From: an uncultured Prevotellaceae bacterium | Lineage (GTDB): Bacteria > Bacteroidota > Bacteroidia > Bacteroidales > Bacteroidaceae | DNA length: 64,000 nucleotides | Reading direction: 5' to 3' | Assembly: GCA_946415645.1 (NCBI GenBank) | Contig: CAMKTJ010000008.1 | Location: forward strand, 23,017 to 87,016 | Shown: positions 25,018-32,911 of the stretch, one piece after another | Position numbering within the stretch: position 1 is the first letter of the stretch | Layout of the letters: each line of letters opens with the position of its first letter | Notes under the pieces: model-generated | Told to the model about the DNA's origin: nothing | The model's database searches: none | What the model saw: the letters and a program-made list of their open reading frames with translations, nothing else | Made by a program: the position numbers and the translations under genes

Positions 25018-25069
25018 CCTTGAGGAAACCTTGAGGAAACCTTGAGGTAAATATGAGGTACACATGAGG
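25018..25069. repeat. 11-bp tandem array, five units
   Basis: TGAGG starts at 25021, 25032, 25043, 25054 and 25065, exactly 11 bp apart. The first two units are identical (CTTGAGGAAAC), and later units drift. It lies 140 bp before the sigma-factor promoter. Confidence 0.8.
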
Positions 25070-25100
25070 CACTCCTTGGGTAGTTGGGGCTTTCTCTGTC

Positions 25101-25166
25101 CTACCTTATCACCTTGTACGTTTTGCCATTGCTGGCGCGGATGATGCGAATTCCAGTATTAGCTCT
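25101..25166 (-). pseudogene. Remnant of a secreted-protein C-terminal tail
   Basis: The minus strand reads RANTGIRIIRASNGKTYKVI then R and a stop (TAG at 25101-25103), with an in-frame stop just before the first residue. It resembles the end of Bacteroidetes sorting tails (G(I/V)YI..., NGK..K). It is too short to be a gene; it is probably the last piece of a deleted one. Confidence 0.4.
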
Positions 25167-25207
25167 TCATTTCTATCATTTTTCTTAGTTTTTCTGTAGT
25201 TTTTTGT

Positions 25208-25215
25208 ACCTTTGT
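25208..25215 (+). promoter_or_regulatory. Promoter -7 box of the sigma-factor gene
   Basis: TACCTTTG, 53 nt before the ATG. Confidence 0.6.
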
Positions 25216-25267
25216 TGCGTCTAATGGATGTAGGATTCAAAATACAGACATTACAGCAGACATTACA

Positions 25268-25747
25268 ATGGACCAGTTAGAACAAAGGTTTGAACAAACT
25301 TTAAAGGAGCAGAAGGATACCATCTTTACGTTGTGCTACATGTTCTCTAAGGACGAGGACGAGGTGAACGACCTCTTCCAGGAGGTGCTCATCAACCTAT
25401 GGAACGGCTTCGAGGGCTTTGAACATCGTAGCGATATCCGTTCATGGGTTTACCGAGTAGCCCTTAATACCTGTATCTCTTACGACAGAAAGAGACGTCG
25501 TACCGATGCCGAGAGGTTGAACATGAACATCAACCTCTTTGAGGACCGCGACGAGGATACCCGTCAGGTGGATATGCTGCACAAGCGTATCTCCAAGCTT
25601 CAACCCTTTGACCGTGCTATTGTCCTGCTCTGGCTGGAGAACCTCTCCTACGAGGAGATAGGCCAGATAGTGGGTATCACCACCAAGAATGTCAGTGTAC
25701 GTCTGTTCAGAATCCGCGAGCAGTTAAAGAATATGTCAAACGATTAA
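25268..25747 (+). CDS. ECF-type RNA polymerase sigma factor
   Basis: A 159-residue sigma-70-family regulator that directs RNA polymerase to a special promoter set. Region 2 is clear (DEVNDLFQEVLINLWNGF, about 37-54, and SDIRSWVYRVALNTC), and region 4 ends with LSYEEIGQIVGITTKNVSVR, an HTH (about 126-145). Region 3 is absent, as in ECF factors. The next gene starts 12 bp after its stop and encodes a membrane protein, which could be its controller. No FecR-type anti-sigma or TonB receptor follows, so it is not the usual iron/SusCD arrangement. Confidence 0.93.
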   Translation: MDQLEQRFEQTLKEQKDTIFTLCYMFSKDEDEVNDLFQEVLINLWNGFEGFEHRSDIRSWVYRVALNTCISYDRKRRRTDAERLNMNINLFEDRDEDTRQVDMLHKRISKLQPFDRAIVLLWLENLSYEEIGQIVGITTKNVSVRLFRIREQLKNMSND

Positions 25748-25759
25748 CACTTGCCCATT

Positions 25760-26362
25760 ATGAACAATAATGAATCTTTTGAATTGGAAGAGATGCGTCA
25801 GCAAATGGCTGTGCTGAAGAAGAAACTGGAGCAGCAGGAGATTATAAACGAGCGCATGGCTAGTAAGGCTAAGGCTTCGCTGGAGAAGGACATGAATGCT
25901 ATGGGTAGAAAGAATATGAAAAGATGCATTGCCGCTCTACTGGGTGGATGCCTGTTTTTTTATTCATGTGTATGTAGGTCGGACTATTCTGTAGTTTTTG
26001 GTATATCCATGTCTCTTTATTGTCTTTCCATTTTTGCTTTCATGTATTGGAACAGGATTGATGTACACAATCATTTGCTGGCAGAGAATCTGATGGAGGC
26101 CCAGCGAAAGGTATCACTTGCCAAGAAACGTTATAACCAGTGGTTAAAGTACGATTGGTCTTTGGGTCTATTCTTTATAGCATGGTTTATATGGGAAGTC
26201 TATCAGAAATCTCAGAGTGAGAATAATCATACATTTCCCATCTTATTGATTATTGGTTTCTTAATCTTACTGCCCTTTTCTATAAGAGGTATCATAAGAA
26301 CCAGGCGCCATTACCAGAAAATCCTTGACCAGATAGATGAATTAACTTCAAACGTAGAATAG
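25760..26362 (+). CDS. Membrane protein paired with the sigma factor
   Basis: About 200 residues from the ATG at 25760 (a TTG 9 nt earlier is less likely). A soluble N-terminal coiled coil (LEEMRQQMAVLKKKLEQQEI, about 6-25) precedes four membrane segments in two pairs (about 57-75, 80-97 and 133-150, 163-180) with a charged helical loop between them. Its position right behind an ECF sigma gene suggests a membrane-bound controller (inference); it has no recognised anti-sigma motif. Confidence 0.75.
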   Translation: MNNNESFELEEMRQQMAVLKKKLEQQEIINERMASKAKASLEKDMNAMGRKNMKRCIAALLGGCLFFYSCVCRSDYSVVFGISMSLYCLSIFAFMYWNRIDVHNHLLAENLMEAQRKVSLAKKRYNQWLKYDWSLGLFFIAWFIWEVYQKSQSENNHTFPILLIIGFLILLPFSIRGIIRTRRHYQKILDQIDELTSNVE

Positions 26363-26415
26363 AGCTCTATATTCTCAATATTCCTTCCCTCCCTCGGGAG
26401 TGCTGGAGGTGTCTT

Positions 26416-26453
26416 CCCCATATCTTTAGGGAAATTATCCTGAAGGTATGGGG
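26416..26453. other. Long hairpin between the sigma operon and the HMA-like gene
   Basis: CCCCATATCTTTAGG (26416-26430) pairs with CCTGAAGGTATGGGG (26439-26453) at 13 of 15 positions. No T-run follows, so it is not a standard terminator. It may be a processed or regulatory stem-loop, or a decayed terminator. Confidence 0.45.
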
Positions 26454-26484
26454 ATATTCATTTCTGTACCCTATGGAAAGACCC

Positions 26485-26492
26485 TACCTTTG
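26485..26492 (+). promoter_or_regulatory. Promoter -7 box of the HMA-like gene
   Basis: TACCTTTGC, 49 nt before the ATG at 26541. It sits inside a longer open frame and supports the downstream start. Confidence 0.55.
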
Positions 26493-26540
26493 CCATTGCA
26501 ATCAAGAAACAAAATGTTGAACCATTTAAAGTTTAAGGTT

Positions 26541-26927
26541 ATGAAGAAGATGATGAACAAAGCGATGGCAGCCATGATAATGGTACTCGCAATGGCAATG
26601 CCTGCAAAGGCTAATAATAGAGGTCATGTAGTTGACAACGGCAGAAGAAATCATGCTGTTGTAGTAGATAATCATAAGAAAGATGCTCATTTCGACAAGA
26701 AGGACCACAAGCCTGGTCACATCGACATGAAGCATGCTTACCGTCCTGACATGAAGACCTGCAGCATCAGGGTAGGTCATCGTGATAATCCCAAGAGAAT
26801 TGAGGCTAAAGCCCGTCGCATCAGCGGTGTAAAGGATGCACACTGGAATGCACGCACTCGCGAAGTGGTTGTTAGCTACGATGCCAATAAAACGTCTGCG
26901 CGCTACATCAAGCGTATAGTCGCATAG
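26541..26927 (+). CDS. Small secreted His/Lys-rich protein with HMA-like domain
   Basis: A 128-residue exported protein. Starting at 26541 gives a signal peptide (MKKMMNKAMAAMIMVLAMAM, cut near PAKA). Another Met at 26514 is possible. Residues about 25-75 are rich in His, Asp and Lys (DNHKKDAHFDKKDHKPGH). The last 50 have the beta-alpha-beta layout of heavy-metal-associated domains (KRIEAKARRISGVKDAHWN...VVVSYDANKTSA) but lack the CxxC metal pair. Metal binding could come from the His-rich part. Downstream of the sigma-factor pair, perhaps a target of it. Confidence 0.7.
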   Translation: MKKMMNKAMAAMIMVLAMAMPAKANNRGHVVDNGRRNHAVVVDNHKKDAHFDKKDHKPGHIDMKHAYRPDMKTCSIRVGHRDNPKRIEAKARRISGVKDAHWNARTREVVVSYDANKTSARYIKRIVA

Positions 26928-26948
26928 TTTGTGTTGTTAATAGTTGGG

Positions 26949-26978
26949 AGCCTCTCCAGATTCTGGGGAGGCTTTTTG
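26949..26978 (+). terminator. Terminator of the HMA-like gene
   Basis: AGCCTCTCCAGA and TCTGGGGAGGCT pair with one G-U, then TTTTTGTG. Confidence 0.8.
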
Positions 26979-27116
26979 TGTAGTATAAAAAAGAGGTAAG
27001 CCCGTCGCCCCCTTTGATGCAAGGGTTTGACAGGCATTACCAACACTTTACCTTAAACAATTCTTCTACAAAAACCTTGTGTGTGCTTTCTATATTAACT
27101 TAACATGGGTTGGGTT

Positions 27117-27470
27117 CTACCATACTTGGGCCAACCTCTGTTGTGACAGGTTGCTTATTCTGTTACCAAATAAGTGTCGCATGCTAGTGGCTGACTTCTG
27201 CTGGCAGAAGTTCTTGCTTAGCATCTCAGGCTTATTCTGATTAGACTGCTGCTGTACATTCTCAATCTTCCAATCTCCGTTATGGTTATGGGCGTTATAG
27301 GCTGACCAGATGTTGGGAGCCAGACAACTAATGCTTTTGTGAGCATTGTGTGTAATTACGCATGTCTGTGACGCAGAAAAAGATTTCTGGGGTCTTGACA
27401 CAAGATTTACTGCTGAAATTACTTGTGGAAACAGCGCGATGGCTATAATGTAAGTGAATAATCGTTTCAT
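27117..27470 (-). CDS. Possible small secreted protein
   Basis: A 117-residue open frame starting with a fair signal peptide (MKRLFTYIIAIALFPQVISA). The rest is Ser/Asn/Gln-rich with two pairs of cysteines far apart and no known domain. No TAnnTTTG box was found upstream, and the 3' half has few secondary-structure signals. It could be real or a decayed gene. The 120 bp before it and 220 bp after it show nothing else. Confidence 0.4.
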   Translation of the reverse strand: MKRLFTYIIAIALFPQVISAVNLVSRPQKSFSASQTCVITHNAHKSISCLAPNIWSAYNAHNHNGDWKIENVQQQSNQNKPEMLSKNFCQQKSATSMRHLFGNRISNLSQQRLAQVW

Positions 27471-27689
27471 GTTCGTTTTTTGTTAGTTGTACGGTCAGGA
27501 GCTGTGATTGGTTTCCGTTTTTCTTACGAAGTGGTTCCCTCACTTGGGGAAGTCTGGGCGGCAAATGCCGTTGCAGACTTCCCTGAATTAAAGAAACAGT
27601 GTGAGGTTCAAATAATTGTGTGACAAACAGCGTGCGTGACCTGCTAGTATAATACTTTTGTCAGAAAATATTATTATGCAATTAAATTA

Positions 27690-28094
27690 CTATTCAATAC
27701 CAAATTCACCTTCGTAGGTGGTTCCGTCGCATTCAATGCTAAGAGTGTAGATGCCATCTGCCAAACCTGACAGAGAAACGGTAGCTTCTTCTACAGTTGC
27801 GAAAGAGATGGTTCCGCTGGCTACCTCGAATTCGTCCTCGTCATATATATAATAGGTAATGGTTCTACCTTCAGTGTCATAGAAGTTAAGACAACGGTTC
27901 TCCAGATCCAGCATGATGTCCATGTCCAATGTGACAACTTGTGCACGACCTCTTCTGGGACCTACGTTACCACTTGTTATGGGAACGTTTCTTGTACCTT
28001 GAACGACTACAGGCGTAGGTTCGTCTGCGCGTACATTAGATACTTGCATTACCAGAGCAAATAGAATCACGAAAAATTTTACTGTTGTTTTCAT
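27690..28094 (-). CDS. Small secreted DUF3244-like protein
   Basis: A 134-residue exported protein. Start at 28094 because it opens a signal peptide (MKTTVKFFVILFALVMQVSNVRA); a longer frame to 28148 overlaps the promoter. The mature part is a single beta-sandwich-like domain (DIMLDLENRCLNFYD ... ATVSLSGLADGIYTLSIECD), similar to the small secreted DUF3244 proteins of Bacteroides. Divergent from the membrane-tethered regulator gene at 28387; the two share a region with an exact inverted repeat, so the regulator may control it (inference). Confidence 0.75.
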   Translation of the reverse strand: MKTTVKFFVILFALVMQVSNVRADEPTPVVVQGTRNVPITSGNVGPRRGRAQVVTLDMDIMLDLENRCLNFYDTEGRTITYYIYDEDEFEVASGTISFATVEEATVSLSGLADGIYTLSIECDGTTYEGEFGIE

Positions 28095-28129
28095 AACTTT
28101 TTTTTGTGTTGGTTTTAATGTTTCGAATG

Positions 28130-28153
28130 CAAAATTACGTGCTATCAACCAAA
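28130..28153 (-). promoter_or_regulatory. Promoter of the DUF3244-like gene
   Basis: On the minus strand TAATTTTG (28130-28137), with TTTG at 28150-28153, about 12 bp upstream. The spacing is short, so the -33 element is uncertain. Confidence 0.5.
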
Positions 28154-28168
28154 CGCAAAAAAAATTTA

Positions 28169-28186
28169 TGTTTCATTTTGTTTCAC
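28169..28186. repeat. Left arm of an exact 18-bp inverted repeat
   Basis: TGTTTCATTTTGTTTCAC is the exact reverse complement of 28296-28313. The arm itself is a direct repeat, TGTTTCA twice at 10-bp phase. It lies just upstream of the DUF3244-gene promoter. Confidence 0.85.
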
Positions 28187-28295
28187 TTTTTGTTAAAAAA
28201 TGTTACATTCGTTTTTTAAATCTCATAAGATGCAGAAACACAGAAAGATAAAACGTATCATAATACTACCTCTTTTAACCACGAAACATTGCAAT

Positions 28296-28313
28296 GTGAA
28301 ACAAAATGAAACA
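28296..28313. repeat. Right arm of an exact 18-bp inverted repeat
   Basis: GTGAAACAAAATGAAACA, the exact reverse complement of 28169-28186, 42 bp before the -7 box of the regulator gene. A further GAAACA occurs at 28283, and the palindrome ACATTGCAATGT lies beside it (28286-28297). Confidence 0.85.
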
Positions 28314-28354
28314 TTTTTTCTGCAAAGAAACACAAATTATCCATTTTTTTTGTG

Positions 28355-28362
28355 TAGATTTG
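28355..28362 (+). promoter_or_regulatory. Promoter -7 box of the tethered-regulator gene
   Basis: TAGATTTG, 25 nt before the ATG. Confidence 0.55.
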
Positions 28363-28386
28363 TACCCGATTTTAGGTGTGTAACAT

Positions 28387-30141
28387 ATGAAAAAACATCT
28401 TTTTTGGCACTTTTTCGTGCTCGTGTCCTTACTGCTGACAGCGTGTTCTGAAGACCGCTCTTTGGGTCGGATTGAACAGATAAAAGCAATAGGTGACAGT
28501 AACCCGGAGATGGCATTGTCTATGCTTGATTCATTGGAAATTGAAGTACGGGGTAAAAGTGACTATATAAAGAGTAAATACGATCTCTTGCGTATCCGTT
28601 TGAATGATAAGGCATATAAATTGCCTACCTCGGATATCATGATAAAGAAATTGGTGACCTTCTTCGAGGCCAATGGTTCTGATGCCGACAAGCAGGAGGT
28701 TCAATACTATGCTGGTAGCGTGTATCGTGATTTGCAGGATACACCTCGCGCATTGGAGCATTTTTTTAAATCTTTGGATTATGCGAATGCTAATCCCGGT
28801 AAGTGTGATTCTGTGATGCTATGTAATACCTATTCCAACATTAACTACCTGGAATACAAAGTTCAAAATTATGGAGAGTCGCTAAAAGCGGCTGTCAAGG
28901 AACTTGATATATGCAGAAAGATTAAATTGGATGCAACGATACCCTTTTCGCACGTTGGAATATCATACAAGGCCTTGAACAAAAATGTTGAAGCTGAGGC
29001 GGCCTTTGATTCGGTATATTCGCATATTGTCCGGTCTAAAACCGAGGCGGAAAATCAGGATATTGTGGTTGCCTTATTGCATCATTATTCTGAATTGAAG
29101 ACAATGTCCAAGGCTAAAGACTGTATTAAACTGATAAAGGAAAATCCGTTAGAGGGTACTCCTACAAATACCTGCTTGGCAATGGGCGAATATTACAGGA
29201 CCTTGGGATTGGCGGATTCAGCAGCCATTTATTTTACCAGGATTTTGGAAGAGTCAACAGATATTTATGCAAAATATGACGTTGCTAAGCTCATGTTTGA
29301 CATGTATATTAATGCGGGAGATGCAGAAAAGGCCAGGTCATATGCGGCATCTTACATGATGTATAGCGATTCGCTGGACTTTGGTAAGCGTCAGGAGCTG
29401 GCAGCAACGGTCAATAATGCCTATCAGTATCATCTGGACCAGAAAAGGGAACAGGATCTGAAAGAGGAGAAGGAGCGCTACAAGAGTATCTCTGTCATTG
29501 TATTTCTGGCTGGTTCGCTGGTAGCTTGTGTGACTTATATTGTTAACTTCAAGAGAAAGCAGCGGCATCTGAGAGAGGTGGCAGCCCTGTCCTCTGAATT
29601 GCAGCGTGTGTCGGACGATGACAAGAAGTTACGCGAGGATATTAAGCGCAAGGAGAAGGACTTGGCAGAGTCGATGGCATCGCTGAAACGCTCTTCTTCT
29701 GAATTGGATGATGTAAAGAAAAAACTGCAGCGTGTGAACCAGGAACTGTTGGAGAATAATGATGTGTTGAAGAAGACGGAAGAGCAGTTGGAGGAGAAGA
29801 AAGAGCAGAACAAGACGTTCATAAAGTTGTTGCATCAGTCGGAATTCGAGGGTAAGGCAGAGGATGTCATCCGTGCTGTCCGTGCAGCTTCTAAGGGTAA
29901 GAAGGAGATGACGCTGGCCGAATGGAAACAACTCTACAAGGCTGTGGATGAGTTGTATCCTACTTTCCATGAGACAATTCTGAAACAGCACAGGCGTGTT
30001 AGCGACAAGGAAATGCAGGTGCTGTACCTGATACGTATAGGCTTGTCTAAGCAGCAGATTATTAACATGACGGACATTGCACGTGTTACCATTTGGCGAT
30101 GGGAAAAGAAGTTTGAATGGGTGCTTACGTCAGAAGAATGA
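28387..30141 (+). CDS. Membrane-tethered TPR regulator with C-terminal HTH
   Basis: A 584-residue protein that seems to join an outside sensor to DNA. It opens with a lipoprotein-like signal (LTAC, cysteine 20). Residues about 25-340 are TPR-like helices (QYYAGSVYRDLQDTPRALEHFFKSLDYA). A membrane segment lies at about 369-388, then a long coiled coil (about 395-490), and an HTH at about 539-584 (VSDKEMQVLYLIRIGLSKQQI ... ARVTIWRWEKKF). So the TPR part should be periplasmic and the HTH cytoplasmic. Similar TPR-TM-HTH proteins are common in Prevotella and Bacteroides, with few known targets. The C-terminal helices resemble LuxR-type recognition only loosely. The inverted repeat upstream (28169-28313) may be its operator. 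Confidence 0.85.
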   Translation: MKKHLFWHFFVLVSLLLTACSEDRSLGRIEQIKAIGDSNPEMALSMLDSLEIEVRGKSDYIKSKYDLLRIRLNDKAYKLPTSDIMIKKLVTFFEANGSDADKQEVQYYAGSVYRDLQDTPRALEHFFKSLDYANANPGKCDSVMLCNTYSNINYLEYKVQNYGESLKAAVKELDICRKIKLDATIPFSHVGISYKALNKNVEAEAAFDSVYSHIVRSKTEAENQDIVVALLHHYSELKTMSKAKDCIKLIKENPLEGTPTNTCLAMGEYYRTLGLADSAAIYFTRILEESTDIYAKYDVAKLMFDMYINAGDAEKARSYAASYMMYSDSLDFGKRQELAATVNNAYQYHLDQKREQDLKEEKERYKSISVIVFLAGSLVACVTYIVNFKRKQRHLREVAALSSELQRVSDDDKKLREDIKRKEKDLAESMASLKRSSSELDDVKKKLQRVNQELLENNDVLKKTEEQLEEKKEQNKTFIKLLHQSEFEGKAEDVIRAVRAASKGKKEMTLAEWKQLYKAVDELYPTFHETILKQHRRVSDKEMQVLYLIRIGLSKQQIINMTDIARVTIWRWEKKFEWVLTSEE

Positions 30142-30213
30142 CAGATAAGAAATAAAAAAGCATTTTTGTTTCGTAATTTCCTCTAATTTCACTATCTTTT
30201 TTCTTTTTTTCAT

Positions 30214-30336
30214 AATTTTGAATCTGCTACGCAGTCTCGAAGTTACTCTCGTTCGGTAATAAAAATAAAAAAGTGGTTTTTATTTTGTATTCCGCTCACT
30301 TAATCGTAAATTTGAGTCTGCTTCGCAGCCTCGAAG
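30214..30336. repeat. Two copies of a 29-bp CTGC(T)CGCAG repeat before argS
   Basis: 30214-30242 and 30308-30336 match at 25 of 29 positions, 94 bp apart. Each has the near-palindrome CTGCTACGCAG or CTGCTTCGCAG, followed by a CTCGAAG element. The region 30142-30430 holds no gene. Confidence 0.75.
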
Positions 30337-30367
30337 ATAGGCTGCACCTCGGAAAAACTCAAATAAA

Positions 30368-30399
30368 TTTGGTTTTTCTCTCGGTTTGCACTATCTTTG
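30368..30399 (+). promoter_or_regulatory. argS promoter
   Basis: TTTG (30368-30371) and TATCTTTGC (30392-30400), 20 bp apart. The -33 box lies in an imperfect palindrome, AAAAACTCAAAT and ATTTGGTTTTT (about 30354-30377). Confidence 0.75.
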
Positions 30400-30430
30400 C
30401 ACCCCGAAATTTATATATATAAGGTAGAAT

Positions 30431-32221
30431 ATGGAAATTGCAGACAAAATAATGAAGGCCGTGCAGGCCGTAATCGAGGAGTTGTACGGGCAGCAGGTAC
30501 CTGAGAAAATGGTACAGTTGCAGGAGACTCGTGCCGAGTTTGAGGGCCAGCTGACACTGGTGGTATTCCCCTTCCTGAAGATGAGCAAGAAGGCTCCTGA
30601 GGCTACAGCACAGGAGATTGGCGAGAAGTTGGTGGAGAAAGTGCCTGAAGTAATCAGTAAGTTTAACGTCATCAAGGGTTTCCTGAACCTGACTATCAAT
30701 CCCGCTCAGTGGATTGAGCTGTTAGAGAGCATTCAGCAGAATCCCACCTTCGGTTTCACTCCTGTTACGGAGCAGAGCCCCTTGGTGATGATTGAGTATT
30801 CAAGTCCGAATACCAATAAGCCCCTTCACTTGGGTCATGTACGTAACAACTTGTTGGGTTGGGCGCTTGCCAACGTAATGCAGGCCAATGGTAACAAGGT
30901 AGTGAAGACCAATATCGTTAACGACCGTGGTATTCACATCTGCAAGAGCATGCTGGCATGGCTGAAGTATGGTAACGGTGAGACTCCTGAGACAAGTGGC
31001 AAGAAGGGTGACCACCTGATTGGTGATTACTATGTGGCCTTCGACAAACACTACCGCGAGGAGGTGAAGGAACTCGTGGCTAAGGGCATGGACGAGGAGC
31101 AGGCCAAGCAGGAAGCACCCCTTATCAAGGAAGCACATGAGATGCTGGTGAAGTGGGAGCAGAACGACCCTGAGGTTCGTGGCTTGTGGAAGAAGATGAA
31201 CGAATGGGTATATGCCGGTTTTGATGAGACTTACAAGGCATTGGGCGTAAGCTTCGACAAGATATATTACGAAAGCAACACCTATCTGGAAGGTAAGGAG
31301 AAGGTGGAAGAAGGTCTGGAGAAGGGTTTCTTCTATCGCAGAGAAGACGGTTCTGTATGGGCCGACCTGACCAAGGAGGGCTTGGATGAGAAGCTATTGC
31401 TCCGTTCCGATGGTACCAGCGTATATATGACGCAGGACATCGGTACCGCCAAGCTGCGCTTCCAGGATTTCCCCATCGACAAGATGATTTACGTGGTGGG
31501 CAACGAACAGAACTACCACTTCCAGGTGCTCTCTATCCTGTTGGATAAGCTGGGCTTCAAGTGGGGTAAGGACTTGGTACACTTCTCTTACGGAATGGTA
31601 GAGTTGCCTAACGGTAAGATGAAGAGTCGTGAGGGTACCGTTGTAGATGCCGATGACCTGATAGCTACCATGATTCAGGATGCCCGTCAGATGAGTGCCG
31701 ACAAGGTGAACAAGCTGGAGGGTATTACAGAAGAGGAGGCTCAGGAGATTGCACGTATCGTTGGTATGGGTGCCCTGAAGTACTTCATCCTGAAGGTGGA
31801 TGCCCGTAAGAATATGCTCTTCAACCCTGAAGAGAGTATCGACTTCAACGGTAATACCGGTCCATTCATCCAGTACACATACGCCAGAATCCGCAGTATC
31901 CTGCGTAAGGTTGGAGAAGTAAACCTCGCTGATTTGGCAAAGGATACTGAGCTGAGCGATAAGGAGATCAGTCTGATTCAACATCTGCAGGGATTCCAGA
32001 CGGCCGTCAAGCAGGCTGGTACCGACTACAACCCCAGTTGCATTGCCAACTACTGCTACGAGTTGGTGAAAGAGTACAACCAATTCTATCACGACTTCAG
32101 CGTGCTGCGTGAGGAGGATGAGAAGAAGCGCCTCTTCCGTATCGCCCTCTCTGCTGCTGTCAGTCAGGTGATCAAGAACGGTATGGGCCTCTTAGGTATC
32201 GAAGTACCTGAAAGAATGTAA
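30431..32221 (+). CDS. argS: Arginyl-tRNA synthetase
   Basis: Charges tRNA-Arg. 596 residues, normal for bacterial ArgRS. Order: N-terminal Add-1 domain, catalytic core with SSPNTNKPLHLGHVRNNLLG (the HIGH motif as HLGH, about 122-141), KMSKS-like GKMKSREGTVV (about 395-405), and the C-terminal anticodon-binding DALR domain (NTGPFIQYTYARIRSIL). Start at 30431 follows a good promoter and gives the family's N-terminus. Confidence 0.98.
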   Translation: MEIADKIMKAVQAVIEELYGQQVPEKMVQLQETRAEFEGQLTLVVFPFLKMSKKAPEATAQEIGEKLVEKVPEVISKFNVIKGFLNLTINPAQWIELLESIQQNPTFGFTPVTEQSPLVMIEYSSPNTNKPLHLGHVRNNLLGWALANVMQANGNKVVKTNIVNDRGIHICKSMLAWLKYGNGETPETSGKKGDHLIGDYYVAFDKHYREEVKELVAKGMDEEQAKQEAPLIKEAHEMLVKWEQNDPEVRGLWKKMNEWVYAGFDETYKALGVSFDKIYYESNTYLEGKEKVEEGLEKGFFYRREDGSVWADLTKEGLDEKLLLRSDGTSVYMTQDIGTAKLRFQDFPIDKMIYVVGNEQNYHFQVLSILLDKLGFKWGKDLVHFSYGMVELPNGKMKSREGTVVDADDLIATMIQDARQMSADKVNKLEGITEEEAQEIARIVGMGALKYFILKVDARKNMLFNPEESIDFNGNTGPFIQYTYARIRSILRKVGEVNLADLAKDTELSDKEISLIQHLQGFQTAVKQAGTDYNPSCIANYCYELVKEYNQFYHDFSVLREEDEKKRLFRIALSAAVSQVIKNGMGLLGIEVPERM

Positions 32222-32402
32222 AGCCTATTTACTATTTGACGATTTACTGTTTACGATTTAATGGTCATTTAACTATTTGATCATTTGGATAAGCAAGGGC
32301 AACAATAGAAATAATACAATAACAAAATCGTAAATCAATAGCAAATCGTAAATTAAAAGAAAAAGTTGAATTTTGAAATTTGATTTTTGAATTAACATAG
32401 CT

Positions 32403-32831
32403 GTGGATTACGAGAAGCTAAAGGGAATTGTTGATTTCAACGCTATTGCGGTAGATGCCGGCTGTAGCGGTAACCCGGGTCCTATGGAATACCAAGGGGT
32501 TTACCTGGGTAATGAACAGCGACTGTTCCACTACGGTCCTGTACATGGCACCAACAACATAGGCGAATTTCTGGCCATTGTCCATGCCTTGGCGCTGATC
32601 AAGCAGAAGGGCTGGGATATGAAGGTGTATAGCGACTCGTACAACGCCATTCTCTGGGTCAAGAATCGCAGGTGCAAGACCAAGTTGGAACATACCCCAG
32701 AGACGGAGGGACTATTCCAGTTGATAGCCCGTGCCGAGGATTGGCTTTGGAAGAATCCACAGCATGCACAAGTGTTGAAATGGGAAACCCAGCAATGGGG
32801 TGAGATTCCGGCGGATTTTGGGAGAAAATAA
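32403..32831 (+). CDS. RNase H-like protein
   Basis: A 142-residue RNase H fold that would cut RNA in RNA-DNA hybrids. The catalytic acids are all present: D18 (AVDAGCSGNPG), E55 (NNIGEFLAI), D78 (VYSDSYNAI) and D138 (PADFG). The start is GTG at 32403: an in-frame stop lies at 32388-32390 and no ATG comes before the fold. It lacks the N-terminal viroplasmin-like hybrid-binding domain of the common Bacteroidetes RNase HI. It is preceded by a 180-bp A/T-rich stretch of weak heptamer repeats (nTTTAC-type) and followed by the sulfatase-like gene. Confidence 0.88.
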   Translation: MDYEKLKGIVDFNAIAVDAGCSGNPGPMEYQGVYLGNEQRLFHYGPVHGTNNIGEFLAIVHALALIKQKGWDMKVYSDSYNAILWVKNRRCKTKLEHTPETEGLFQLIARAEDWLWKNPQHAQVLKWETQQWGEIPADFGRK

Positions 32832-32872
32832 AAAGCCTCTCCCCAGACCCCTCCCCGAGAGGAAGGAAACCG

Positions 32873-32900
32873 ATTAGCGGTTAAAGGTTAGCGGTTAGCG
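32873..32900. repeat. Heptamer array, four units, before the sulfatase-like gene
   Basis: ATTAGCG, GTTAAAG, GTTAGCG, GTTAGCG; 27 of 28 positions match 21513-21540. It ends 11 bp before the ATG at 32912, so it is in the untranslated leader. Confidence 0.85.
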
Positions 32901-32911
32901 AAAATGTTTCA

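Noticed and set aside
28169..28313. parS site for the ParB of this window
   Set aside because: The arms contain TTTCA/TGAAA pieces, but no palindromic GTTTCACGTGAAAC-like core exists there or elsewhere that I could see.
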